The notes under the pieces are model-generated. The model was given only the letters and a program-made list of their open reading frames with translations, did no database searches and was not told the DNA's origin. Of a DNA stretch of 64,000 nucleotides, positions 27,010 through 36,726 are shown in pieces (position 1 is the first letter of the stretch; every line of letters starts with the position of its first letter). Made by a program: the position numbers and the translations under genes. Source of the stretch: an uncultured Fluviicola sp. (GTDB lineage: Bacteria > Bacteroidota > Bacteroidia > Flavobacteriales > Crocinitomicaceae); NCBI RefSeq assembly GCF_946478805.1, contig NZ_CAMLDC010000006.1, positions 1-64,000 of the forward strand, read 5' to 3'.

Positions 27010-29601
27010 CTAAAGCCTGAATTTCGGTTTCTTAGAACTGGTGAACGTATAAAAATTAACGATCGGTATGTCAATGCAAATCGAAAGGCTTATACGTCCA
27101 TAGCGATTGCTGTAGGTGTTTTCATCAATTTGTGCATCTACTTTGCGCAGAAGTGGCCCCATCTGCCAGCCTGCATTCACAGATATCGGCAAAGTAGGAA
27201 TACCATATGAGAAGAAAATACCCGGCGAAAGAATGTTTTTCAGCTGAATGGTTGGCAATACTTCCGTTATTGTATCGTTGGAACGGAAAGAAGCAATGGC
27301 TCCAACGTCGATCACCGATAGGAAAAGGCTGTAAGAAGAATGGTTCTTTGCCTTTTTGCAGTTTCCACCATAACTAATCGATATTCCAACCGGGGCGGTC
27401 AACCCGTAGCTGTTTATCGTACTATTCTTGGCAGACATCCATTTCGGATCAAGATGATAGACGCGCTCATACCCCATATAAGGGCCGCAATAAGCGTTCA
27501 ATGCAATGTTGAATGTCGATTCCCGTTTGATCCGTGCGGAACCGACCGGCAATGCCGCAGCCTCGATAGCGGCTTCCACATCATCAGATGTTTTGGCATC
27601 GACGATCGCAGACATGAATGTTCCGTATTTGAGGAGTGATTTTATAGTCATCGACAATGTCAGTGACAAATCTGCCAGGGTGCTGTCTTCCCATTTCTTG
27701 AAAGACTTCGAATCACGGTAATCACTTATGATTTTTGCGAGTTGCTTTGAAATGCTTTCTTCCTGAATTAAAAAATCTTGGTGCTTTTTCTTTTGATCTG
27801 CTGTCGGTGCTTTTCCAGCTATTTGTTCGATAAACTTTTTACACTCTTTCCTAACTTTAGACCTTTGATCCCGAAGATCGATTGCTTTTGGTACGTATTT
27901 TACTTCAAAAGTGTGTGCGATAAAAGTATCTATACCATCCTTGTGGAAGATCGTATCATACAGCATAACTGTTTTCATGATTGCAGAAGCATATTGCTTT
28001 CTATTGACATCAACAACGATATCCGAAGCTGTGCGGGCTGAGTAAATGTAGATACCTGCTTTTTTCGCGATATCCAGATTCTTCGGGAAGTACGGCATTT
28101 TTTCAACGGCCGTCAGATGGTCCATCAAATCAAGCGCTTTCCCCGCGATAGTGTGGTATTTCTCGATCTTCAAAGAATCTTTATTGATTTCCTTAAGGGC
28201 ATCTATCTCTTTCTCAATATCACGGATTTTCGAGGATACTGTACGGAAATAGTTCTTGTATTCCTCATAACCGCGTATTTTATTATAGGAACTGTCAATG
28301 ATTTCCCAAAGCTTCTTCTCTTCCTTTTCTCCAAAAGCGATATTATCTTGCTTTGCCTTTTGTTCCAGGAGTCCGATGTATATTTTTACCGCATCGTCGT
28401 CGTTGAACAACTTTTTGATCAGGCTGTCGTTTGCCCAGTAATGTATGGAATCTGTTTTACTTTTGAAAGATTTAGAGACTAACTGCAGCGTTTTGAATGA
28501 AGCAGCAATGTTTTGATTGATTCCCGTTTCAGTTCCCATAAACTCATCTACCGGATAATTCGCGATCATTTGTCCCGGATGTTCTTTCAACTGCACCTGT
28601 TGCGCGATGTAGAAACTGCTTTGCAGGATGACTTTCAGACCAGGGTTTGCATCGAAATAGGAACTGTGGTTATCAATGATCGAAGGCAAGTTGTTGGGCA
28701 AATCCGAAAGATCGCGGTCGAATGCGCTTCGCAGCGCCTGCAAATAGTTATCGTAATTGTAAATCTGGTTGTCAATGACCATCAATACTTCATACGTTTC
28801 CGGGAAAACGGTTTTCAGATCAACGTACTTCGGATCGCTCAGCGCCTCCTTGAATTTATCGAAGAACACAATGTTGAGCTCTTGTTTGGTGCGGTCAACG
28901 ATGAATTTAGCAAGACCATCAGCGAAATTGGTGACATCGAGGTTGCCAACGGAACTCATCATACTGAAAGGGCTTAAACGCTCATCTTTTGACTTGGTTC
29001 CCTGTGTTTTGTTAATGTAAAGTTTATTAATGTAAGGGTTCAAATAAGCATTAGCAGAGATTCGACTACTGTCTATTTCATAATGCAACAATATAGAACG
29101 AGCCGTATCTATTTTTTCATTTTTCTTAATGGCCTCTGCAATATAAAGAGCATCATAGAGGATATATCCTGGCTTGTATGGGATGAATTTTTTTAAAGGT
29201 GCAAGACTAAATACAGCTGCTACGTCTTGTCCCACGCACAGCTGAATGCTCTTTTTTCCAGTGGTTTTTAATACATCTTTATTCAAAAAGTACTTTCCAT
29301 TTTGTTGCGTGATGCTGAGGACATAATTTTTTCCATCGCTTGAAAGTTTGCCAATTGCTTCGAGCGTATTCGGATCCATAATGACGATCGGAGGATCTTC
29401 ATCTGTCATCAAAATGATTTTCGTGTCCTTATTGAACAGTGCAACAGGAAAATTCAGTGTGAGGCTATCGAATTGTTTGTTTTTGTCGATAGAGATCGAT
29501 GGTTTTCCATTCGCGTTAATCGCATTAAATGTTCCCGATTTCTGCGCTGTTACAGAAATGGAAAAGAATCCAAGGAAGAGTGTGAATAGTAATTTTTTCA
29601 T
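27010..29601 (-). CDS. Large exported protein of unknown function, possible C-terminal beta-barrel
   Basis: I do not recognise this 863-residue protein. It has a signal peptide (MKKLLFTLFLGFFSISVTAQ), an N-terminal domain with beta-rich segments, a long largely helical and charged middle (about 150-680, with coiled-coil-like stretches such as KIRDIEKEIDALKEI), and a beta-rich, glycine- and aromatic-containing C-terminal region (about 700-863) that could be an outer-membrane barrel. It follows the membrane serine protease gene by 12 bases, so the two are probably co-expressed and may work together. Confidence 0.75.
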   Translation of the reverse strand: MKKLLFTLFLGFFSISVTAQKSGTFNAINANGKPSISIDKNKQFDSLTLNFPVALFNKDTKIILMTDEDPPIVIMDPNTLEAIGKLSSDGKNYVLSITQQNGKYFLNKDVLKTTGKKSIQLCVGQDVAAVFSLAPLKKFIPYKPGYILYDALYIAEAIKKNEKIDTARSILLHYEIDSSRISANAYLNPYINKLYINKTQGTKSKDERLSPFSMMSSVGNLDVTNFADGLAKFIVDRTKQELNIVFFDKFKEALSDPKYVDLKTVFPETYEVLMVIDNQIYNYDNYLQALRSAFDRDLSDLPNNLPSIIDNHSSYFDANPGLKVILQSSFYIAQQVQLKEHPGQMIANYPVDEFMGTETGINQNIAASFKTLQLVSKSFKSKTDSIHYWANDSLIKKLFNDDDAVKIYIGLLEQKAKQDNIAFGEKEEKKLWEIIDSSYNKIRGYEEYKNYFRTVSSKIRDIEKEIDALKEINKDSLKIEKYHTIAGKALDLMDHLTAVEKMPYFPKNLDIAKKAGIYIYSARTASDIVVDVNRKQYASAIMKTVMLYDTIFHKDGIDTFIAHTFEVKYVPKAIDLRDQRSKVRKECKKFIEQIAGKAPTADQKKKHQDFLIQEESISKQLAKIISDYRDSKSFKKWEDSTLADLSLTLSMTIKSLLKYGTFMSAIVDAKTSDDVEAAIEAAALPVGSARIKRESTFNIALNAYCGPYMGYERVYHLDPKWMSAKNSTINSYGLTAPVGISISYGGNCKKAKNHSSYSLFLSVIDVGAIASFRSNDTITEVLPTIQLKNILSPGIFFSYGIPTLPISVNAGWQMGPLLRKVDAQIDENTYSNRYGRISLSICIDIPIVNFYTFTSSKKPKFRL

Positions 29602-29613
29602 AAGAGTTAGTTT

Positions 29614-31011
29614 TTAGATAATTTCAAAACTGGAGTATAAAGTATTTTTGATTGGGTGGACAAAGGAAAATTTATTATCTGCACCTACCAGAATACCAAT
29701 CATTTTATCGCCTCCTTCATCATGGATGTAAACGCAACTTCCCGAATCGCCTTTGACAGAGATAGGTGCAGGGTTCTGGTCGTCCCTTGAGCTGCTAAGA
29801 AGGATGATATTTGTTTTCTTACACATTTGATCGAAGTACCCGATCTCATATTCAACATTACTGTTTACAATATAACCCGTGGTGAGTTTTCCGTTCCGCG
29901 ACAGAATTTTCAACTCCGTTTTCCTGTATACATCTTCTTGCGTCACATCATAATACCTATCATTGAATTGTTTGATAGTTGTTGGCTCGTTGCTATTGTT
30001 AAGTTTAACGATGATGAGATCCTGCTCGTCGGAAAGCTCTTTGTAGAACCACTTTCCAAGCGGCGCCTCATTGAAATAGACGTCGGTTTGAAGACTATCA
30101 TCTAAAACACCATTGTTATCAGAATTGAAGCGGCTGTCTGTGAAAATATGCCCGGACGTCACAATTCCCTTGAAGCTTTTGGAATATCGTGATTTTACTG
30201 CACAACAAATGGATCCTTTATCAGCATCTATTGCTCCTGTTTTCGAAACAGAGTCTTTCTGATCCAACTGAACACCCGATTCACCACAATTTTTGATTAT
30301 TTCTGTTGCAATGCTTTTTTCACCATCCTGCATATTCGCTTTCAACTGTTTATCTATCCCATCAACCTGATCGTCTTTCACATAGATTGCTACCACGTGA
30401 GAGTCGGCAATAGCAGGGTTCTTTACTAAGTCGCTGATACCACTGATATTTTTGTGCGTATATTTCAAACGATCACGGTTTTGCAGAATTGCCTGTTTGG
30501 CAACCGCCTCCGAAGCAAAACCTGTATTTACACTATTATCAGAAAGTATTTCGGAGTTTACTTTTGCTGCCCCCGGCACTGCCAATTTACTCTCAAAATA
30601 ACTCTGCGTGGCCTTCGCACCAAAAACAAATGCAATCACGCCCATCCACCATTCATCCAGCCCGATTTGCTGTAAACTGTTAACCTGCCAGCCGCACTTA
30701 ATCAGCAGCATACAGATCACATTGGCCATCATGAATACCACAATGCGCATCGTGCTGATACCTCCTTTTCCGCGTAGCATGGTAGGAAAAGCGAAAGCCA
30801 CTCCGAGCATCGTGATAAAAAAAGAGATCGCCGCGATTGGTGCGGATGCTGCATCGGGATGGAGATCTTTCGCTTTATCCGAGTGAAAGAACAAGGAAAT
30901 AATCAGGCCTAGCAATCCGGCAATGATCATCACAACGCCAATACGCTGGAGAATGGTCACTTCATTCTTTTCATTGACAAGCCTGGTTTTAGTCCGGGTA
31001 GAAGTTGTCAT
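29614..31011 (-). CDS. Membrane-anchored trypsin-like serine protease
   Basis: The 465 residues begin with three or four transmembrane helices (about 22-42, 60-80, 88-108, 115-135), followed by a linker and a chymotrypsin-fold-like domain (about 240-460). Candidate triad residues are His in IVTSGHIF, Asp in DEQDLIIVKL and Ser in VKGDSGSCVYI, the GDSGS being the clearest. The topology would place the protease domain on one side of the inner membrane; which side is uncertain. It is the first gene of a two-gene operon with the 863-residue exported protein, which might be its substrate or partner. Regulatory rather than digestive action is inferred. Confidence 0.7.
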   Translation of the reverse strand: MTTSTRTKTRLVNEKNEVTILQRIGVVMIIAGLLGLIISLFFHSDKAKDLHPDAASAPIAAISFFITMLGVAFAFPTMLRGKGGISTMRIVVFMMANVICMLLIKCGWQVNSLQQIGLDEWWMGVIAFVFGAKATQSYFESKLAVPGAAKVNSEILSDNSVNTGFASEAVAKQAILQNRDRLKYTHKNISGISDLVKNPAIADSHVVAIYVKDDQVDGIDKQLKANMQDGEKSIATEIIKNCGESGVQLDQKDSVSKTGAIDADKGSICCAVKSRYSKSFKGIVTSGHIFTDSRFNSDNNGVLDDSLQTDVYFNEAPLGKWFYKELSDEQDLIIVKLNNSNEPTTIKQFNDRYYDVTQEDVYRKTELKILSRNGKLTTGYIVNSNVEYEIGYFDQMCKKTNIILLSSSRDDQNPAPISVKGDSGSCVYIHDEGGDKMIGILVGADNKFSFVHPIKNTLYSSFEII

Positions 31012-31119
31012 AGTGATTGTTTTTATGTGAATAGTAATTAGTAATATCTTGTTTCGGCAGCACCATGCACCATTCGCTTAAACTGATACAACTGTGCGTT
31101 TTGTGAACAGGTAGCACAA

Positions 31120-31308
31120 TTAATGTCCATAAGGTTTTCCCATCGTTACAGCCTGGAAATAAATCGTCTGAATTATTCCTGTGTCTTGGTGAGGAACAGC
31201 AATTACCGAAACACCACCTTTAGGCTCCCAGCCATGTCTCAGGGCATCATTAACAAGTTTTTCGAATTCGTGGGGAAATTGATTGCTGATTACTTTGTAG
31301 GTCGTCAT
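31120..31308 (-). CDS. DUF1737 small protein
   Basis: The 62-residue protein matches the DUF1737 pattern: a YKVI start, a helix EFEKLVNDALRHGWEPKGGVSV and a final YFQAVTMGKP strand. The function of the family is unknown. It stands between the protease operon and the nucleotidyltransferase gene. Confidence 0.78.
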   Translation of the reverse strand: MTTYKVISNQFPHEFEKLVNDALRHGWEPKGGVSVIAVPHQDTGIIQTIYFQAVTMGKPYGH

Positions 31309-31552
31309 CGTGAATAGTGTTTAATAATGGAGCTGCAATTTAGCAATTTATTCTTGCGAAAAGAATTTTTGTTCCTAAAAAATTTGTCCTCATCCGCTTG
31401 TTTCATGTTCAATATGAACCAATTACCCATTAAAAGCAAAAGAATCGTTATTCTGATGAGCCTTGTTTGGTAGGGTTACAGCAACTGGAGTTGAACAATT
31501 TGGAGATCAGAAAAGAGGAACGGTTGCAGCTTGGCGAAGTGGCGATTTTACC

Positions 31553-32338
31553 CTATCCGTTTATCGTAGAATTTAATAGTTCACGAAGCATTATTGCTTT
31601 GTCGTTAATTTCATTGCTTTCGATGTTCCTGACAGATAGAATTGGTGAAAGTTTTGGATAAAGGTCGGGCTTGTTTAACCAATTAACCACTTGTTCTTTA
31701 ATCCATTTATTGTAAGCAATAGGATACGTTTTATTTGCAATAAAAAGTGTTTGTAGATATTCTTGAAATGCTTTACACAAAATGTCGAATGCTTGAAAAT
31801 ACAAACTCCTTTTAATAAAAAACGGAATATGGTCAAGGTCATATTCGCAGGCATTTCTTGTCATTGTCAAACGCTGTAAACGAAGTTCTTCATTGTAATA
31901 TGGCAACCATTTATTTTGAAGTTCTTTGAAGTAATTTCCTGTATGGTCCATAGGAGCAGAATAACAGATTTGATTTCCTATTTCAATTTCAAAAAAGTCG
32001 GAAGCAACGCCAACTTCTAAAATTGTCGGAGTATAATTACCGTCAATTACGTCTAAATGTAAATGAGCAAATTTGTTTGATTGTTTATATTTCAAAAATG
32101 TCGGTTGCGTGTTATAGTATGTTTGCCAAGCTGCCTCAATGATTTCTATTTCGGTCTTTGTTGTACCCGGTTTTACCAGTATAGCAAAGTCAAGGTCGCT
32201 TTCAGGAACAGCGTGTCCGCGAGCACAAGAATTTACAACTAAAACTGTATCAACTTTTGGAATCGTCAAAAAGTAATCCTTAACTAACCCGGCAGTGTCC
32301 TGGTGTAATGAGGTCGGAAAAGTTGGTTTAAAAGTCAT
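31553..32338 (-). CDS. Nucleotidyltransferase-fold protein
   Basis: The 261-residue protein has a minimal nucleotidyltransferase motif near residues 34-53 (VNSCARGHAVPESDLDFAIL), with the DLD metal-binding pair and a later HLDVIDG carrying a third acidic residue. The usual Gly-Ser of the motif is replaced by a Asn-Ser-Cys-Ala-Arg-Gly form. The remainder is helical. It resembles stand-alone antibiotic-type or MNT-type transferases, but the substrate is unknown. No HEPN partner is next to it. Confidence 0.7.
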   Translation of the reverse strand: MTFKPTFPTSLHQDTAGLVKDYFLTIPKVDTVLVVNSCARGHAVPESDLDFAILVKPGTTKTEIEIIEAAWQTYYNTQPTFLKYKQSNKFAHLHLDVIDGNYTPTILEVGVASDFFEIEIGNQICYSAPMDHTGNYFKELQNKWLPYYNEELRLQRLTMTRNACEYDLDHIPFFIKRSLYFQAFDILCKAFQEYLQTLFIANKTYPIAYNKWIKEQVVNWLNKPDLYPKLSPILSVRNIESNEINDKAIMLRELLNSTING

Positions 32339-32642
32339 AGGCCATTCTTGCTAATTGATAAATTGTCATGTTGGTTGTATTGTTCGTTGCACTTTCAGCT
32401 GACTCATTTATATGCGCAACAAAATGGTGCCTATACAACAAACGGGGATGCTAAGCGCAATTCAAACGGTTAACCGTTCTGCCAAAATACATTTTTTTCT
32501 ACTAAGTAATGAGTGGTTCCGGAATAGGAATTCGACAGGTTAAAAAACAAGAAGCCTACAGTCTCCATAGGTTCGATCAATTCAGGACTACTGTTTCTCA
32601 CAGTGCGTTAACTGGAAGATCTTGGCCCTGATTGCTTCTAAA
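32339..32642. other. 304-base intergenic region with a 14-bp palindrome
   Basis: No gene is seen. It holds a perfect 14-bp palindrome AACGGTTAACCGTT at 32465-32478 and, just before it, a GC-richer stretch (about 32431-32464) containing ACAACAAACGGGGATGCTAAG that has the look of a dispersed intergenic element. The palindrome could be an operator for either neighbour. Confidence 0.4.
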
Positions 32643-34256
32643 TTAGTAGTCGCTGATGACCAATTTTTCAGTTGCAATGCTTTTCTGATCTTCTGTTATC
32701 CGGATGAAATAGGTGCCGGCGGATAAATTGCTGCGGGATAGCACAAATTCCTGATCTGAAATATTTTTAATATACATCACCTCTTGTCCGTACATCGTGT
32801 AGATTTTTAATTCCGCATGAGTGAGCGGTGCGTTGAATTGAAGAGTTCCTGAAGTATTTAACGGATTGGGATAAATGCTGCATGCGAACTCCTTACAGCA
32901 TGATTCGTCTACGCTTCCAAATGCATCTGTGTTATATCTTGCCACAGAAAAATCGGTGGTAGAGTCGATATAGCTGACTCCTCCAAGCAACATTTTTCCA
33001 TCACCTTGAATGCTCATTGCACGACCTGTACTATATGTATTCCCCATGGGGGTGAGTACTTTTCCACCAGTGCCAAAAGTGCCGTCTAAACTGCCGTTGT
33101 TCTCGTATCTCACCGCTGCAAAATCAGTGTAGTTAAAACTGTTTTTAGCTGACCCGGCAAACAAGATTTTTCCATCGTTCTGAACGCTTAATGCATTACC
33201 ACTATTTTGCGGACTCGGAACTCCAATCGCGGTTAGTGCAATTCCTCCAACACCAAATGTATTGTCCAGTGTTCCATCGTTTGTATAGCGTGCTAAGGCA
33301 AATTCACTGTTGGAAACATTGATAGACCAACCACCCAAAAGAATGCGGCCGTCATTCTGAATACTCATGGAATTTGCTTCACCACTGTTTCCAATGGGTG
33401 TAATTACCTGTCCGTTTAACCCAAAAGCATTGTCGATCGTTCCATCCGTATGGTATCTTTCCATCGCAAATGAAAAGTTGAATGAGCCTCCAAGAATAAT
33501 TTTACCATCACCTTGAACGACCATTGAATTGGCTTTACCCTCACTCCCAATTACTTTTCCGTTGATCCCGAAGGTGTCATCCAAAGAGCCATCACTGTTG
33601 TACCGGAGCAACATAAAATACGGATTGTCATTGGCAGAATGTTGGCCGTATCCGCCAACAAGTATTTTGCCATCGCTTAGAATCGTAAGTGATTTGCACT
33701 TTTCACTGTAGTAACCCTCCACATCCGTGATTACTTTTCCTCCCGTGCCAAAACCGGTATCAAGGGTTCCGTCACCGTTATAGCGAACCAAGTTGATATA
33801 CCAACCGGAAAAACCACCCAGCAGAATCTTACCATCGCTCTGAATAGCCACGGAGCTGCCCTGGCTCCTACTTTCAACATCCGTAATTACAATTCCACCG
33901 GTTCCAAAACCAGGATCCAAAGTCCCATCGGCGTTGCATCTGATCAATGCAAAGTCCGAGGTAACATAACTCAATTGTGTATATCCTCCTAGAACAATTT
34001 TGTCATCACTTTGAACAGCTATTGCATTGATCCCGTCGTTGAAAGTTCCCAGCGAAGTATAGAACTTACCTCCTGTTGCGAAAGTGTTATCCAACGATCC
34101 TGCCTGACCAAATACGGCAGTTTGGAGAATCACGATCATCCATACCACAGAAAAAATTCGGGTAAGAATCCAATTGGAGTTTTTCAAACCCGTTACCACA
34201 GTATTCAGATTGACCTGAGCTGACCAACTCTCCAATGAGATGCTTACTTCTTTCAT
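32643..34256 (-). CDS. Delta-60 repeat protein with T9SS type A sorting domain
   Basis: The 537-residue exported protein has about seven delta-60 repeats of roughly 50-60 residues (about 52-440), recognisable by SLDNTFATGGK-like ends and VQSDGKILLGG-like starts, predicted to form a beta-propeller. A T9SS type A sorting domain follows (about 455-537; SIYPNPLNTSGTLQF, LSAGTYFIRI). A hydrophobic segment at about 30-50 probably serves as the signal peptide (WILTRIFSVVWMIVILQTAVFG), so the real start may be later than the ATG at 34256. The function is unknown. Confidence 0.85.
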   Translation of the reverse strand: MKEVSISLESWSAQVNLNTVVTGLKNSNWILTRIFSVVWMIVILQTAVFGQAGSLDNTFATGGKFYTSLGTFNDGINAIAVQSDDKIVLGGYTQLSYVTSDFALIRCNADGTLDPGFGTGGIVITDVESRSQGSSVAIQSDGKILLGGFSGWYINLVRYNGDGTLDTGFGTGGKVITDVEGYYSEKCKSLTILSDGKILVGGYGQHSANDNPYFMLLRYNSDGSLDDTFGINGKVIGSEGKANSMVVQGDGKIILGGSFNFSFAMERYHTDGTIDNAFGLNGQVITPIGNSGEANSMSIQNDGRILLGGWSINVSNSEFALARYTNDGTLDNTFGVGGIALTAIGVPSPQNSGNALSVQNDGKILFAGSAKNSFNYTDFAAVRYENNGSLDGTFGTGGKVLTPMGNTYSTGRAMSIQGDGKMLLGGVSYIDSTTDFSVARYNTDAFGSVDESCCKEFACSIYPNPLNTSGTLQFNAPLTHAELKIYTMYGQEVMYIKNISDQEFVLSRSNLSAGTYFIRITEDQKSIATEKLVISDY

Positions 34257-34518
34257 GCTTGTTAATATTGATTATCGCTTTACAATTACAGTTAACGTTA
34301 TCTAAACAAGTAAAGTTAGCTAACTAGCAAAATCATTTTTGCGTTTTTGCTTATTTGATCTTATCAGCTCTCTTTTTTATCTTAAATGACCAAGTACATA
34401 ATAAGTACCATTAAAGAAAAAACTTGCAATGAGAAATAAAATTGCTGTCAAACCAGATAGCGATACTACTCTAGGTATTCAAAATGAATTCCTTTTCAAA
34501 ACGTCACGTTTGATAATA

Positions 34519-35205
34519 TCAACTCTTATCCTGTTGTTTTCTCCATTCAAACTCTGAAAAGGATAAACCTGTAATCTTTTCACTCTCCAATCTTTCTTTT
34601 AATCTTTCTGAAATTACTGTCCCGGATATATTAAGAAGCGGGCTAATCTGAATCAAGTCATACTTGTTTCCGGATTCAGTAAAATGAATTTCATTAATCA
34701 CAAACTCATGATATTCTTGATTAAATGTTTTTTGTTCTTCGCGCCATTGCTCCCGCCAATCAACAACATTTAATGGAAATTTAAATTCCCGCACTACTTT
34801 TCGGATATCCGGATCGAGTTCGCCAAAGATTGTCTTATTGTAATCAATAAGTCCCAAAGCTTCATTAGAATATCGTGGATTTAATATCCACCAATTTTCA
34901 GATTCATGATCTTTTATTTTAGTCGGAATAAATTCTGTATCAAAAAGATTGTATTCTAATAAAAGTGTTTTCAATCGCTCACTTATTACTGGATATTTTA
35001 ATGATCCCCATGATATAAAATCTGTGAATCTAGCATGTTTACATAATTCAAATACGGTACTTGTTTGTTTTAGATTATTGTTGTCTGAAAGATTAACAAT
35101 CGAGTTTGGGTCTTTATAATTAACTCCTTTATAAATTTCCAGTTGTGGGTAGACGTTTCCTGTTTCTTTGGATTCTATTTGACAGTCTATAGTAAAGATG
35201 TTCAT
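34519..35205 (-). CDS. Imm11-like (DUF1629-like) putative immunity protein
   Basis: The 228-residue soluble protein has no signal or membrane segment. Its SERLKTLLLEYNLFDTEFIP segment (about 75-94) and the repeat of that theme near the C-terminus (ISERLKERLESEKITG) resemble the imm11/DUF1629 family of polymorphic-toxin immunity proteins. No cognate toxin is next to it, so it would be an orphan. I recognise the family only by pattern, so the assignment is tentative. Confidence 0.5.
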   Translation of the reverse strand: MNIFTIDCQIESKETGNVYPQLEIYKGVNYKDPNSIVNLSDNNNLKQTSTVFELCKHARFTDFISWGSLKYPVISERLKTLLLEYNLFDTEFIPTKIKDHESENWWILNPRYSNEALGLIDYNKTIFGELDPDIRKVVREFKFPLNVVDWREQWREEQKTFNQEYHEFVINEIHFTESGNKYDLIQISPLLNISGTVISERLKERLESEKITGLSFSEFEWRKQQDKS

Positions 35206-35822
35206 GTTATATTGTTAGTGAGTCTATGAAAATAATGAATTTCACAAATGCTCACCACATACCTAACTCCAAAGTGAGATATTTTGTTCTTTACCGTAAT
35301 TCTCTCTCACTCTCAAAACTTATTTATTTTCCTGGAAGGAAGGATTTACAACAAATTACTCAAATCCTTTCTCGTCCTCACTCTCCGCTCTCACTCTGCA
35401 AAAGAAGAGCAAGCGTAGTTTGTGAAGACTAAGGCTCTGTCTCACAAGACAGATAAGCCGAAGGACGCAAGGCAGAATGAGACTGAGAACGAGAATGAGG
35501 TACAAAAAGAAGGCGAGAGTTTAACTTTTTATCTGATGTTTTACTGATTCTTAACGTGGAAAAACGTGAATAACATATCGGTAGACAGGTGTTGGAAGCA
35601 CGCTTTGTAGTAAATGCGTTTACCTTACGCAGGCGCAATTGTTTTTAGCTATACTTCTCTGTAATAACAGGGATATTAACAATTACCCGCGCCAGAGCTT
35701 CATTGAATTATCAGGATTTCAAGTCTGTTAAACAACACTAAAATATTAGGTTAATGATTATGAATGTTGTTTCTTGTTTAGAAGGATATAGATAAAAATT
35801 ATTCACTAAAAATCAGATAGTC
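35206..35822. repeat. 617-base gene-free region with an imperfect inverted repeat
   Basis: A pyrimidine-rich stretch (about 35365-35405, TCTCGTCCTCACTCTCCGCT then CTCACTCTGCAAAAG) is the imperfect inverse of a purine-rich stretch (about 35470-35512, GCAGAATGAGACTGAGAACG then AGAATGAGGTAC), with a small GTCTCACAAGAC hairpin between them. Part of it resembles bases 1556-1600. It looks like a dispersed intergenic element rather than a gene. Confidence 0.45.
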
Positions 35823-35993
35823 ATGTTAAAATGGACAGCAGTATTTCTTGTTATCGCACTTGTAGCTGCGATACTCGGATTTGGAGGGGTGGCATCAGCA
35901 GCGGCTTCCATAGCAAAAGTTATATTCTTTATTTTCATTGCTCTCGTAGTAATCACTGGAATCATCGGGTTTACCGCGATCAATAAGAAATAA
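35823..35993 (+). CDS. DUF1328 small membrane protein
   Basis: The 56-residue protein begins [21 protein letters not shown] and has two hydrophobic helices with a small-residue turn [12 protein letters not shown] between them and a short NKK tail. Length and pattern match the DUF1328 (YtjA-like) family of inner-membrane proteins of unknown role, often stress-induced. It stands alone, with no strong promoter element recognisable. Confidence 0.85.
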   Translation: MLKWTAVFLVIALVAAILGFGGVASAAASIAKVIFFIFIALVVITGIIGFTAINKK

Positions 35994-36114
35994 GAAGAAC
36001 CTGATATAACTTTCAGATTCAATTTTATGGTTAAAGAAATTCTCGTATTTAAGAGGGAAGAGAAGGAAATAGCAGACTTCGTTTCTCAGTCGCTATGGGT
36101 TCACCACAAAGTGC

Positions 36115-36142
36115 AAAAGGCATCCCCGAAGGAATGCCTTTT
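36115..36142 (-). terminator. Terminator downstream of the tRNA-Arg gene
   Basis: The stem AAAAGGCAT/ATGCCTTTT encloses a GC-rich loop; either strand has a T-run, so it can end both the tRNA-Arg transcript and any plus-strand read-through from the DUF1328 gene. Confidence 0.7.
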
Positions 36143-36152
36143 TCTACTTTAG

Positions 36153-36229
36153 TGGTGACCCCGTTTGGATTCGAACCAAAGACCTACTGCTTAGAAGGCA
36201 GTTGCTCTATCCAGCTGAGCTACGGGGCC
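36153..36229 (-). tRNA. tRNA-Arg (TCT anticodon)
   Basis: The cloverleaf is complete: acceptor GGCCCCG with CGGGGTC (one G-U), an anticodon stem ACTGC/GCAGT around loop CTTCTAA with anticodon TCT, and a TTCGAAT T-loop. The 3' CCA appears to be encoded (36153-36155). It is the last of three minus-strand tRNAs. Confidence 0.95.
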
Positions 36230-36255
36230 AATAATTGTAATTCTAATAAAAACAA

Positions 36256-36283
36256 AAAAGGGGATGATTGCTCATCCCCTTTT
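36256..36283 (-). terminator. Terminator between tRNA-Pro and tRNA-Arg
   Basis: A perfect 12-bp stem (AAAAGGGGATGA with TCATCCCCTTTT) and 4-base loop, followed by TTGTTTTT on the minus strand, lies just after the tRNA-Pro 3' end, so the two tRNAs are probably separate transcription units. Confidence 0.75.
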
Positions 36284-36289
36284 AATGTG

Positions 36290-36364
36290 TCGGGGCGGCA
36301 GGATTCGAACCTGCGACCTCCTGGTCCCAAACCAGGCGCGATGACCGGACTACGCTACGCCCCG
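36290..36364 (-). tRNA. tRNA-Pro (TGG anticodon)
   Basis: Acceptor CGGGGCG pairs with CGCCCCG, the anticodon stem CCTGG/CCAGG encloses TTTGGGA with anticodon TGG, and the T-loop is TTCGAAT. CCA is not encoded. Confidence 0.95.
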
Positions 36365-36500
36365 AACTAGGCTTTTATTTCAATTTACTTCAATCGCTTT
36401 TGAAGCAAGATTTCTCTGTTTTGAGGGTGCAAAGATACTCATTTATTTCACTTTTGCAAGCTCCTCAGAGAAAAATTCAGGCTTTCACCTTACTTTTATG

Positions 36501-36587
36501 CGGAGAGAGCGAGATTCGAACTCGCGGTACCGTTACCAGTACGTCAGTTTAGCAAACTGGTGGTTTCAGCCACTCACCCATCCCTCC
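36501..36587 (-). tRNA. tRNA-Ser (GCT anticodon)
   Basis: An 87-base class II tRNA with acceptor GGAGGGA/TCTCTCC, anticodon loop TTGCTAA (GCT), a long variable arm (about GTACTGGTAACGGTAC) and T-loop TTCGAAT. CCA is not encoded. Confidence 0.95.
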
Positions 36588-36726
36588 AAAATTCTTACAA
36601 AGAACACATCTTAGGTATTGCTAAGACAGGCGCAAAATTAATAAATGCATCGTTCTATCAAAGCTTTTTGAGTAAAAAAAAACAAAAAAAAGATTTCGAC
36701 TGAATTTATGGCCGCTTAACAATTGG

